64,000 nt of DNA. Source: Acrocarpospora catenulata (GTDB taxonomy: Bacteria > Actinomycetota > Actinomycetes > Streptosporangiales > Streptosporangiaceae). The stretch is from the NCBI RefSeq assembly GCF_018476525.1, contig NZ_JAHCST010000053.1, positions 1 through 64,000 of the forward strand, read 5' to 3'. The position numbers and the translations under genes are program-made. This document shows, in pieces, positions 1 to 7,249 of this stretch; the first letter of the stretch is position 1; every line of letters begins with the position of its first letter. Under the pieces are notes generated by a model that saw only the letters and a list, made by a program, of their open reading frames with translations, was not told the origin of the DNA and made no database searches.

Positions 1-2
1 GC

Positions 3-164
3 GGCACGATCATCGGCTCCATCCTGGGCCTGCTGATCTTCACGGTGATCACCAACCTGTTCATCCTGAACGGCCTGAACACCAGCGACCAGCTGATCGC
101 CAAGGGCCTGATCATCGTCGCCGCCGTGCTCCTGCAGCGGCGCAGCCTGCAAACCGCCACCTAG
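3..164 (+). CDS. Sugar ABC transporter permease, C-terminal end only (RbsC/XylH-like)
   Basis: Only the last 53 codons are in the window; the gene begins upstream. The residues form one hydrophobic helix (GSILGLLIFTVITNLFIL), then NGLNTSDQLIAKGLIIVAAV and a short basic tail (QRRS). This is the usual C-terminus of BPD_transp_2 permeases of the ribose/xylose/inositol class, which form the membrane channel of an importer. It ends 45 bases before a substrate-binding lipoprotein gene on the same strand, which supports one operon. The family call rests on a short fragment plus context. Confidence 0.75.
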   Translation, partial: GTIIGSILGLLIFTVITNLFILNGLNTSDQLIAKGLIIVAAVLLQRRSLQTAT

Positions 165-209
165 GGCCGCGGAGACGAACTCCGCGATTTGTATCCAAGG
201 GAGAACCAT

Positions 210-1274
210 ATGAACAAGAACATCGGTCGGCGCGGCTTCCTGGTCAGCGGCGCCGTCGTCGGTGCGGGCGCCCTGGTGACCGCCTGCACGAGCAACGAGC
301 CGGCTCCCGCCGCGAGCACGGCCCCCAGTGCGGCTCCGGCCGCGGCCGCCACCGGTGGTAACGACGCGCCGGGCGAGAAGGTCGTGATCGGCTTCTCCGC
401 TCCCGCCGCCGACCACGGCTGGATCGCGGCCATCGCCAAGAACGCCGAGGCCGCCGCCAAGCAGTACAGCGATGTGGAGTTCAAGCCGGTCGAGCCGACC
501 AACGACATCAACCAGCAGATCTCCGCGGTCGAGTCGCTGATCCAGCAGAAGGTCAACGTCATCGTGATGCTGCCCAACGACGGCCAGCAGCTCAACCAGG
601 TGGCCCGCCAGGCCAGCGACGCCGGCATCCCGGTGGTCAACCTGGACCGCATCTTCCCCGACAAGCTGTCCTACCGGACCTGGATCGGCGGCGACAACTA
701 CGGCATGGGCGTGGCCGCCGGCCACTACATCGGCAAGAAGCTGAAGGACAAGGGTGTCAGCAACCCGGTCATCCTGGAGATCCAGGGCATCGCCACGCTG
801 CCGCTGACCCAGGACCGCAGCAAGGGCTTCGAGGACGCGCTGAAGTCCTACGGGTTCAGTGTGACCGCCAAGCAGGACGCCCAGTTCACCGTGGAGTCCG
901 GCACCGAGGTGGCCAGCAACCTGCTGCAGGCGCACAAGAAGATCGACGCGATCTGGAACCACGACGACGACCAGGGCATCGGTGTGCTGGCCGCCATCAA
1001 GGAGGCCGGCCGCAACGAGTTCTTCATGGTCGGCGGCGCGGGCTCGGCCAACGCGATGCGTGACATCCAGGCCGGTTCCAATGTGCTGGAGGCGACGGTC
1101 ACCTACAGCCCGACGATGGCCTCCTCGGCGATCAAGCTGGCCCGGCTGATCGCGCAGGGCAAGGGGATGAGCGATCTGCTGGAGAAGCAGGTGCCGCAGT
1201 CGATCACGCTGGCCTCGGAGACCATCACCAAGGAGAACGTGGACCAGTACCTGCCGCTGGGCTTCGAGTCGTGA
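210..1274 (+). CDS. Sugar ABC transporter substrate-binding lipoprotein (periplasmic-binding-protein 4 family)
   Basis: Extracytoplasmic solute-binding lipoprotein of about 354 residues that captures a sugar or polyol for the adjacent permease. The N-terminus has a twin-arginine signal (RRGFL at residues 7-11) followed by a hydrophobic stretch and a lipobox VTAC with Cys26, then an Ala/Pro/Thr-rich linker and the binding fold (VVIGFSAPAADHGWIAAIAKNA; IVMLPNDGQQLNQVA; PVVNLDRIFP). I chose the ATG at 210 over the in-frame ATG at 189 because AAGGGAG lies just upstream and the Tat signal starts there. The stop overlaps the start of the next dehydrogenase gene, so transport and catabolism are co-transcribed. 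The ligand is not determinable; inositol-, rhizopine- or pentose-like compounds are typical for such neighbourhoods. Confidence 0.9.
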   Translation: MNKNIGRRGFLVSGAVVGAGALVTACTSNEPAPAASTAPSAAPAAAATGGNDAPGEKVVIGFSAPAADHGWIAAIAKNAEAAAKQYSDVEFKPVEPTNDINQQISAVESLIQQKVNVIVMLPNDGQQLNQVARQASDAGIPVVNLDRIFPDKLSYRTWIGGDNYGMGVAAGHYIGKKLKDKGVSNPVILEIQGIATLPLTQDRSKGFEDALKSYGFSVTAKQDAQFTVESGTEVASNLLQAHKKIDAIWNHDDDQGIGVLAAIKEAGRNEFFMVGGAGSANAMRDIQAGSNVLEATVTYSPTMASSAIKLARLIAQGKGMSDLLEKQVPQSITLASETITKENVDQYLPLGFES

Positions 1275-2443
1275 GGCCTGTCGTCGGCGTCGGCATGGTC
1301 GGCTACGCGTTCATGGGCCGGGCCCACTCCCAGGCCTGGCGGAGCGTGGACGCGTTCTTCGACCTGCCGCTCAGACCCGCGATGGTCGCGGTGGCCGGCC
1401 GCTCCCCCGAGGCGACCGCGCAGGCCGCGGAGAAGCTCGGCTGGGCCCACGCGGAAACCGACTGGCGGCGTCTCCTGGACCGCTCCGACGTGCAGATCAT
1501 CGACCTCTGCACGCCGGGTGACAGTCACGCGGAGATCGCCATCGCGGCGCTGGCGGCGGGCAAGCACGTCATCTGTGAGAAGCCCCTGGCCAACACGGTG
1601 GAAGAGGCCGAAGCCATGGCCACTGCCGCCCGTGCCGCCGCCGAGCGGGGCGTGCGGGCGATGGTGGCCTTCAACTACCGTCGCGTGCCGGCCGTCGCAC
1701 TGGCCCGCCAGTGGGTCGCCGAGGGCAGGATCGGCGAGGTCCGGCACGTACGGGCGCAGTACCTGCAGGACTGGATCGTCGATCCGGAGTTCCCGCTGGT
1801 CTGGCGCCTGCAGAAGGACAAGGCCGGGTCCGGCGCGCTGGGCGACATCGGCGCGCACATCATCGACACCGCCCAGTTCATCACCGGTGAGCGGTTGGTC
1901 GGGGTGTCGGCGCTGACCGAGACCTTCATCAAGGAGCGGCCCCTGGCGGAGAGCTCGGCCGGGCTCTCCGCCGGTGGCGGTGCCGGCAGGGGCACCGTCA
2001 CCGTGGACGACGCCGCGCTGTTCATCGGCAGGATGAGCGGCGGCGGCCTGGCCTCCTTCGAGGCCACCCGCTTCGCGAGCGGACGGAAGAACGCGCTGCG
2101 CATCGAGGTCAACGGCTCGCTGGGCAGCCTGGCCTTCGACTTCGAGTCGCTGAACGAGCTGTGGTTCCACGACCACACCCTCGACAGCGCGGAGGCCGGG
2201 TTCCGGCGGGTGCTGGTCACCGAGGGCGCGCACCCCTACGCCGGCGCCTGGTGGCCGCCCGGCCACGGGCTCGGCTACGAGCACAGCTTCACGCACGAGG
2301 TGAAGGACTTCATCGAGGCGATCGCCGCCGGCACCGCCCCCGAGCCGTCTTTCGACGACGGCCTGCGGGTGCAGCGGGTGCTGGCCGCGGTCGAGCAGAG
2401 CGCGGCTGACAACAGCCGCTTCACGACTGTGGAGGGTTCATGA
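1271..2443 (+). CDS. Gfo/Idh/MocA-family NAD(P)-dependent oxidoreductase
   Basis: About 390 residues. The N-terminal Rossmann fold starts [18 protein letters not shown], then [31 protein letters not shown] with the family EKP motif (the Lys is the usual catalytic residue), and [26 protein letters not shown] segment supplies the catalytic Asp/His of the C-terminal domain. The GTG start at 1271 overlaps the TGA of the binding-protein gene, and the gene overlaps the following isomerase by four bases, so translation is probably coupled. It likely oxidises the sugar or inositol imported by the transporter. The exact substrate cannot be inferred, since the family includes inositol 2-dehydrogenases, glucose-fructose oxidoreductases and others. 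Confidence 0.9.
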   Translation: MRPVVGVGMVGYAFMGRAHSQAWRSVDAFFDLPLRPAMVAVAGRSPEATAQAAEKLGWAHAETDWRRLLDRSDVQIIDLCTPGDSHAEIAIAALAAGKHVICEKPLANTVEEAEAMATAARAAAERGVRAMVAFNYRRVPAVALARQWVAEGRIGEVRHVRAQYLQDWIVDPEFPLVWRLQKDKAGSGALGDIGAHIIDTAQFITGERLVGVSALTETFIKERPLAESSAGLSAGGGAGRGTVTVDDAALFIGRMSGGGLASFEATRFASGRKNALRIEVNGSLGSLAFDFESLNELWFHDHTLDSAEAGFRRVLVTEGAHPYAGAWWPPGHGLGYEHSFTHEVKDFIEAIAAGTAPEPSFDDGLRVQRVLAAVEQSAADNSRFTTVEGS

Positions 2444-3447
2444 CGCGACCGATCACTCTGTTCACCGGCCAGTGGGCCGATCTGCCCTTCGAGGAGGTGT
2501 GCCGGCTCGCTTCCGAATGGGGCTACGACGGCCTGGAAATCGCCTGCTGGGGTGACCATTTCGAGGTCGACAAAGCCCTCGCCGACGACTCCTACGTCCC
2601 CCGCAAACTGGAGACCCTGGAGAAGCACAACCTGAAGGTGTGGACCATCTCCAACCACCTGGTCGGCCAGGCCGTCTGCGACAACCCCATCGACGAACGC
2701 CACAAAGGCATCCTCCCCGCCCGCATCTGGGGCGACGGCGAACCCGAAGGCGTCCGGCAGCGGGCCGCCGAGGAGATCAAGGACACCGCGCGCGCGGCGG
2801 CCAAACTCGGCGTCTCCACCGTAGTCGGCTTCACCGGCTCCTCCATCTGGCACACCGTCGCGATGTTCCCGCCCGCCCCCGCTTCCATGATCGAGGCCGG
2901 GTACCAGGACTTCGCCGACCGCTGGCACCCCATCCTGGACGTGTTCGAAGAAGCCGGCGTGCGCTTCGCCCACGAGGTACACCCCAGCGAGATCGCCTAC
3001 GACTACTACACCACCGTGAAAACGCTGGAGGCCATCGGCCACCGCGCCTCCTTCGGCCTGAACTGGGACCCCTCCCACATGGTCTGGCAAGGCCTGGACC
3101 CCGCCAACTTCATCCTGGACTTCGCCGACCGCATCTACCACGTCGACTGCAAGGACGCCACCGTCCGCCGCCCCGACGGCCGCCGCGGCCGCCTGTCCTC
3201 CCACCTGCCCTGGGCCGACCTGCGCCGCGGCTGGGACTTCGTCTCCACCGGCCACGGCGACGTCCCCTGGGAAGACTGCTTCCGCGCCCTCAACGCCATC
3301 GGCTACGACGGCCCCATCTCCATCGAATGGGAAGACGCCGGCATGGACCGCCTCGAAGGCGCCCCCGAAGCACTCGGCTACATCACCCGCCTCAACCGCA
3401 TCACCCCACCCACGGCCGCCTTCGACGCCGCCTTCTCCTCCGACTGA
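2440..3447 (+). CDS. Sugar phosphate isomerase/epimerase (xylose-isomerase-like TIM barrel)
   Basis: A 335-residue AP-endonuclease-2-type TIM barrel. Visible signatures are [15 protein letters not shown] near the N-terminus, [14 protein letters not shown] and [17 protein letters not shown] in the middle, YHVDCKDA, and [17 protein letters not shown] near the end; these carry the metal-binding Glu, His and Asp residues. It starts ATGA-overlapped with the upstream dehydrogenase and is the last gene of the sugar operon, followed by a hairpin terminator. Codon usage within roughly 2690-3440 is even more C-rich than in the neighbours. In similar operons these enzymes act on keto-inositols or keto-sugars made by the MocA-type dehydrogenase; that role is inferred. 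Confidence 0.88.
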   Translation: MTRPITLFTGQWADLPFEEVCRLASEWGYDGLEIACWGDHFEVDKALADDSYVPRKLETLEKHNLKVWTISNHLVGQAVCDNPIDERHKGILPARIWGDGEPEGVRQRAAEEIKDTARAAAKLGVSTVVGFTGSSIWHTVAMFPPAPASMIEAGYQDFADRWHPILDVFEEAGVRFAHEVHPSEIAYDYYTTVKTLEAIGHRASFGLNWDPSHMVWQGLDPANFILDFADRIYHVDCKDATVRRPDGRRGRLSSHLPWADLRRGWDFVSTGHGDVPWEDCFRALNAIGYDGPISIEWEDAGMDRLEGAPEALGYITRLNRITPPTAAFDAAFSSD

Positions 3448-3462
3448 TCCAGCACCTGCCAC

Positions 3463-3491
3463 GCGGCGGTCGCCACCTCGGCGGCCGCCGC
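3463..3491. terminator. Bidirectional hairpin terminator
   Basis: Twelve-base arms GCGGCGGTCGCC and GGCGGCCGCCGC pair with a single T:G position and a five-base loop. The hairpin lies exactly between the converging isomerase (+) and TetR (-) genes. There is no U-tract, as is common in actinomycetes. Confidence 0.6.
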
Positions 3492-3493
3492 TG

Positions 3494-4090
3494 TCAGTAG
3501 CCGGCGATCCCGTCGGCGCCGGCGATTCTGAGCGCGAACTCGCCGTACTGCCAGACCACCCCGTCCTCCGTCGATTCGCCGTCGTCCCGGAACCAGGCGG
3601 ACACCCCCATGCCGAGGTCGAGGATGGCGTAGGAGGCCAGGCGGGGCGAGGCCACGTGGAAGCGGCCCGCGGTGATGCCGGCCTTTACCAGATCGCGGAA
3701 GCCGGCCTCGTACTCGGCGCGCAGGGCCAGCACCCGCTCGCGGTGCGGCTGGACGAGACTGCGGATCTCGCGATTGCCGACGAACGCCTCCAGGCGATGC
3801 CGCGCGTGGTAGCGCACGTGCGCCTCGGCGGCCCGGCGCAGGCGCTCGGCGGGGTCGGTCGTCGTCGCGACGGCCCCCCGGTGCAGCGCGACCAGATCGG
3901 TCATGGTGCCGGTCATGATCTCCGCTAGTAGTTCCTGCTTGGACGCGAAGTGCTTGTACAGGCTGGGACCGCGCATGCCGACCGCGGCCCCGATGTCGGC
4001 CATCGTGGTCGCCTCGTACCCACTCCGGGCGAACAGCTCAAGCGCCGCGGCGCGAATGTCCTCCCGCCTCGACGAGGGGGAACGGCTCAT
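3494..4090 (-). CDS. TetR-family transcriptional regulator
   Basis: 198 residues. The N-terminal helix-turn-helix runs REDIRAAALELFARSGYEATTM, then ADIGAAVGMRGPSLYKHFASKQELLAEI, the classic TetR_N motif; the C-terminal part is the ligand/dimer domain (FHVASPRLASYAILDLGMGVSAWFR). The start at 4090 is chosen because GAGGAGGGGC precedes this ATG; the longer frame to 4162 would read through the promoter region. It is divergent from an acyl-CoA dehydrogenase/kinase/SDR operon, and two similar operator-like sequences lie in the intergenic gap. It probably represses that operon and itself in response to an acyl-CoA or free acid (inference). Confidence 0.9.
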   Translation of the reverse strand: MSRSPSSRREDIRAAALELFARSGYEATTMADIGAAVGMRGPSLYKHFASKQELLAEIMTGTMTDLVALHRGAVATTTDPAERLRRAAEAHVRYHARHRLEAFVGNREIRSLVQPHRERVLALRAEYEAGFRDLVKAGITAGRFHVASPRLASYAILDLGMGVSAWFRDDGESTEDGVVWQYGEFALRIAGADGIAGY

Positions 4091-4111
4091 GCCCCTCCTC
4101 TGATCCGGACA

Positions 4112-4128
4112 GCTAATGGGCGGTAGCC
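4112..4128. promoter_or_regulatory. Candidate TetR operator, copy 2 (imperfect)
   Basis: The 17-mer GCTAATGGGCGGTAGCC matches 14 of 17 positions of the core of the perfect inverted repeat at 4194-4215. It sits 22 bases upstream of the TetR start, where binding would give autoregulation. This is a direct sequence observation; the function is inferred. Confidence 0.55.
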
Positions 4129-4193
4129 ATTTACCTGTTGGCGTCATGGTAGTGCACGACATTGCTTGTGGGGACGCCTTCCATCTATCGTCT

Positions 4194-4215
4194 TTGGCTA
4201 ATGGTCATTAGCCAA
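4194..4215. promoter_or_regulatory. Candidate TetR operator, copy 1 (perfect inverted repeat)
   Basis: Ten-base arms TTGGCTAATG and CATTAGCCAA are separated by two bases. The right arm runs into the AAGGAG ribosome-binding site of the acyl-CoA dehydrogenase gene at 4226, so a bound repressor would block transcription initiation or elongation. Size and symmetry fit TetR-family operators. Confidence 0.65.
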
Positions 4216-4225
4216 GGAGCGCGCA

Positions 4226-5419
4226 ATGCCGATTGATCTCGCCCCGGACAGCGCGACCGCGGAGCTCGCGCGGCGCACAGCGGCGTTCGTCAGGGAGGTG
4301 GTGATTCCGGTCGAGGAAGAGCACCGGGGGGTCGTTCCCGCCGAGGAGGTCAGGACGCGGCTGCAGCAGGCGGCGAAGGACGCCGGCGTCTTCGCCCCCC
4401 ACGTGGCGACCGAGTACGGCGGCCTCGGACTGGACATGCGCGGTCGCGCCACCGTGTTCGAGGAGGCGGGCTACTCGCTCCTTGGCCCGCTGGCGCTGAA
4501 CATCGCGGCGCCCGACGAGGGCAACATGCACATGCTGGAGGCGATCGCCACCGCCGAGCAGAAGGAACGCTACCTCCGGCCGCTGGCGAGCGGCGCGACC
4601 CGGTCGTGCTTCGCGATGACCGAGCCCGCCCCCGGCGCCGGCTCCGATCCGGCCATGCTGACCACCCGGGCGGAACGGGTTCCGGGGGGCTGGCGCATCG
4701 ACGGCCGCAAATGGTTCATCACCGGCGCGGACGGCGCGGGATTCGCGATCTGCATGGCCAGGACCTCGGGCGAACCCGGCGACGGCGGCGGCGCGACGAT
4801 GTTCCTGGTGGACGCCGGCAACCCGGGCATGCAGCTGATCCGGCACATCGACACGCTGGACGAGAGCCTCTACGGCGGCCATGTCGAGCTGCTCTTCGAC
4901 AACTGCGTGGTCGGCGAGGACGCGATCCTCGGCGAGGTGGACCAGGGTTTCCGCTACGCCCAGGTCCGGCTCGGGCCCGCCCGGATGACGCACTGCATGC
5001 GCTGGCTGGGCATCGCCCGCCGCGCCCAGGACATCGCGGTCGAACGTGCCGCGGAGCGGCGGCTGTTCGGCTCGCGGCTCGGCGAACTCGGCATGGTCCA
5101 GCAGATGATCGCCGACAACGAGATCGACATCGCCGCCTCCCGCGGGCTCATCCTCCAGGCGTGCTGGGAACTCGACCAGGGCCGCGGCGCCGCCCAGGCC
5201 ACCGCGATCGCCAAGACCTTCTGCGCCGAGGCCATCTGGCGGGTGGTCGACCGCTCGCTGCAGATCTGCGGATCGCTCGGCATCTCCGGGGACATCCTGC
5301 TCAGCCGGTTCCTGCGCGAGGTCCGGCCTTTCCGCATCTACGACGGCCCGTCCGAAACGCACCGCTGGGCCATCGCCCGCCGCGTCCTGCGCCGCCACGA
5401 TTCGGGTGCGGCCCGATGA
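4226..5419 (+). CDS. Acyl-CoA dehydrogenase (ACAD10/11-like)
   Basis: 397-residue FAD flavoprotein that introduces an alpha,beta double bond into an acyl-CoA. Domain order is the usual one: N-terminal helical part (FAPHVATEYGGLGLDM), middle beta domain (CFAMTEPAPGAGSDPAMLTT; WRIDGRKWFITGADGAGFAICMA), and C-terminal helical bundle (RRLFGSRLGELGMVQQMIADNEIDI; LQICGSLGISGD). The position of the usual catalytic Glu motif reads IYDGPSETHRWAIARRVL, the Asp-Gly-Pro variant typical of the ACAD10/11 group. That group works with an APH-like kinase on 4-hydroxyacyl-CoAs, and the next gene is indeed such a kinase, overlapping by ATGA. AAGGAG precedes the ATG and overlaps the operator. Confidence 0.9.
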   Translation: MPIDLAPDSATAELARRTAAFVREVVIPVEEEHRGVVPAEEVRTRLQQAAKDAGVFAPHVATEYGGLGLDMRGRATVFEEAGYSLLGPLALNIAAPDEGNMHMLEAIATAEQKERYLRPLASGATRSCFAMTEPAPGAGSDPAMLTTRAERVPGGWRIDGRKWFITGADGAGFAICMARTSGEPGDGGGATMFLVDAGNPGMQLIRHIDTLDESLYGGHVELLFDNCVVGEDAILGEVDQGFRYAQVRLGPARMTHCMRWLGIARRAQDIAVERAAERRLFGSRLGELGMVQQMIADNEIDIAASRGLILQACWELDQGRGAAQATAIAKTFCAEAIWRVVDRSLQICGSLGISGDILLSRFLREVRPFRIYDGPSETHRWAIARRVLRRHDSGAAR

Positions 5420-6441
5420 GCGCCGACGCGGTAAGTGGGCTCGACCTGCCTGCGCTCGAACGGTTCTGCCACGAGCACGTGCCGGGATTCCGGGGCGGGC
5501 TCACCGCCGAACTCGTCCAGGGCGGGCGGTCCAATCTGACCTACCTGCTCTCCGACGGGAACACCCGGTGGATCCTGCGCCGTCCCCCGCTGGGGCTGCT
5601 GACCCCGTCCGCCCACGACATGTACCGGGAGTACCGGGTCGTGTCCGCGCTCGGCGACAGCGGTGTGCCGGTGGCCCGCGCGGTCGCCTTCGGCCAGGAC
5701 GACGTGCTCGGCGTGCCGTTCTCCGTGGTCGAGTACGTCGACGGCACGGTGATCCGTACCCTCGAACAGCTCCATGCCCTGCCCGACGCGGAGATCACCG
5801 GTTGCGGGTTCGCCCTCGTCGACGTGCTGGCCCGCCTGCACTCGATCGATCCCGGCGCCGTGGGGCTCGACGGTTTCGGGCGGCCGGAGGGGTACCTGGC
5901 CCGGCAGGTACGACTCTGGAAAGACCAGTGGGAACGCGTGCGGACGCGTCAGCTCGACGACATCGACCGGTTGCACGCGCACCTCGCCGAGGTGTGCCCG
6001 CCCGAGAGCGGCGCCTCGATCGTGCACGGGGACTACCGCATCGACAACGCCATCCTCGACCCCGCGGACCCGGCGACCGTACGGGCCATCGTGGACTGGG
6101 AGATGTCCACCCTGGGTGATCCGCTGGCCGATCTCGGCCTGCACCTGGTCTACGCCAACCCGGCCTTCGCCCCCGTCCTGGCCGGCTACGCGGCCTCCAC
6201 CAGCCCGCGGCTCCCGGCCACGGCGGACCTCGCCCAGCGCTACGCCGAGCGCACCGGCGGCGACCTCGGCAACCTGCCCTTCTACCTCGCCCTCGGCTAC
6301 TTCAAGATCACCGTCATCGCCGAGGGTATCCACGCCCGCTTCCGGCAAGGTCTGACTCGCGGGACCGGATTCGACACCGTCGGCGCGGCCGTCGCGCCGC
6401 TCGCCGCCGAGGGCCTGCGCGCGCTGCGCACGTCCGGATGA
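5416..6441 (+). CDS. APH-like phosphotransferase (ACAD10/11 N-terminal-kinase type)
   Basis: 341 residues with the protein-kinase-like APH fold. Visible are the nucleotide-binding start (GFRGGLTAELVQGGRSNLTYLL), RWILRRPPLG with the ATP-binding Arg/Lys strand, the catalytic loop SIVHGDYRIDNAILD (HGD...N), and the metal-binding VDWEMSTLGDPLADLG. The start at 5416 overlaps the upstream stop (ATGA). In ACAD10/11 systems the kinase phosphorylates the 4-hydroxyl of a 4-hydroxyacyl-CoA so the dehydrogenase partner can rearrange it to a beta-oxidisable form. That role is by family analogy and gene order; simple antibiotic resistance is unlikely here. Confidence 0.88.
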   Translation: MSADAVSGLDLPALERFCHEHVPGFRGGLTAELVQGGRSNLTYLLSDGNTRWILRRPPLGLLTPSAHDMYREYRVVSALGDSGVPVARAVAFGQDDVLGVPFSVVEYVDGTVIRTLEQLHALPDAEITGCGFALVDVLARLHSIDPGAVGLDGFGRPEGYLARQVRLWKDQWERVRTRQLDDIDRLHAHLAEVCPPESGASIVHGDYRIDNAILDPADPATVRAIVDWEMSTLGDPLADLGLHLVYANPAFAPVLAGYAASTSPRLPATADLAQRYAERTGGDLGNLPFYLALGYFKITVIAEGIHARFRQGLTRGTGFDTVGAAVAPLAAEGLRALRTSG

Positions 6442-6454
6442 ACTGGAGGACATT

Positions 6455-7222
6455 GTGACCAACGTGCTGGATCTCTTCCGATTGGACGGCAAGGTCGCCG
6501 TCGTCACCGGGGCGAGTTCGGGGCTGGGCGCCGGGTTCGCCGCGGCGCTGGCCCAGGCCGGTGCCGATGTGGTGCTCGCCGCCCGCCGCACCGACCAGCT
6601 GGGCGAGGTCGCGGAATCGGTGCGCGGCCTCGGCCGTGGCGTGCTCACGGTCGCCACCGACGTACAGGACCCCGAGCAGTGCGACGAGCTGGCCCGGGCC
6701 GCGGTGGCGGAGTTCGGCCGGATCGACGTCCTGGTCAACAACGCCGGGATCGGCACCGCGGTCCCGGCCGTCAGGGAACGCCCCGAGGAGTTCCGCCGCG
6801 TCATCGACGTCAACCTCAACGGCGCCTACTGGGCGGCCCAGGCGTGCGGCCGACTGATGGAGCCAGGCTCCAGCATCGTCAACATCGCCAGCGTGCTGGG
6901 CCTCATCATGTCCTACGCGCCCCAGGCCGCCTACGCCGCCAGCAAGGCGGGCCTCATCGGGCTGACCCGCGACCTCGCGCAGCAGTGGTCGGGGCGCCGG
7001 GGAATCCGGGTGAACGCCATCGCGCCGGGCTACTTCGCCAGCGAGATGACCGCCACCATCCCCGAAGACCAGCTCATGACGTTCGTCCAGCAGACCAGTC
7101 CGATGGGCAGGCTCGGCCTGCAACACGAACTGGACGCCGCGGTGGTTTTCCTCGCCAGCCCCGCCTCTTCCTACATCACCGGCGCCACCCTCGCCGTCGA
7201 CGGCGGCATGTCGGGCCACTGA
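6455..7222 (+). CDS. SDR-family oxidoreductase (3-ketoacyl/hydroxyacyl-CoA dehydrogenase type)
   Basis: 255 residues. The cofactor motif is VVTGASSGLGAGFAAAL (TGxxxGxG), followed by LVNNAG, the catalytic Ser in IVNIASVLG, Tyr/Lys in AYAASKAG, and the C-terminal GATLAVDGGMSGH. The GTG start at 6455 has GGAGG nine bases upstream. It is third in the TetR-controlled operon, 13 bases after the kinase gene, and ends in a hairpin that overlaps its own stop codon. It probably oxidises the 3-hydroxyacyl-CoA produced from the dehydrogenase product, but substrate assignments in this family are weak. Confidence 0.88.
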   Translation: MTNVLDLFRLDGKVAVVTGASSGLGAGFAAALAQAGADVVLAARRTDQLGEVAESVRGLGRGVLTVATDVQDPEQCDELARAAVAEFGRIDVLVNNAGIGTAVPAVRERPEEFRRVIDVNLNGAYWAAQACGRLMEPGSSIVNIASVLGLIMSYAPQAAYAASKAGLIGLTRDLAQQWSGRRGIRVNAIAPGYFASEMTATIPEDQLMTFVQQTSPMGRLGLQHELDAAVVFLASPASSYITGATLAVDGGMSGH

Positions 7223-7234
7223 CATGCCGCCGTC
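7199..7234 (+). terminator. Hairpin overlapping the SDR stop codon
   Basis: Perfect 14-base arms GACGGCGGCATGTC and GACATGCCGCCGTC with an eight-base loop. The left arm encodes the last residues of the SDR protein and the TGA lies at the start of the right arm. It separates the SDR gene from the convergent secDF gene. Confidence 0.6.
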
Positions 7235-7249
7235 GGCCGGGAACCGCGG

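Noticed and set aside
1103-2296. Long open frames antisense to the MocA-type dehydrogenase and to many other genes
   Set aside because: They are frame shadows of high-GC coding sequence; they show no family motifs, no ribosome-binding sites and low-complexity Arg/Pro/Gly/Ala composition.
4091-4162. N-terminal extension of the TetR regulator
   Set aside because: It would cover an operator-like repeat, and a strong ribosome-binding site precedes the internal ATG at 4090.
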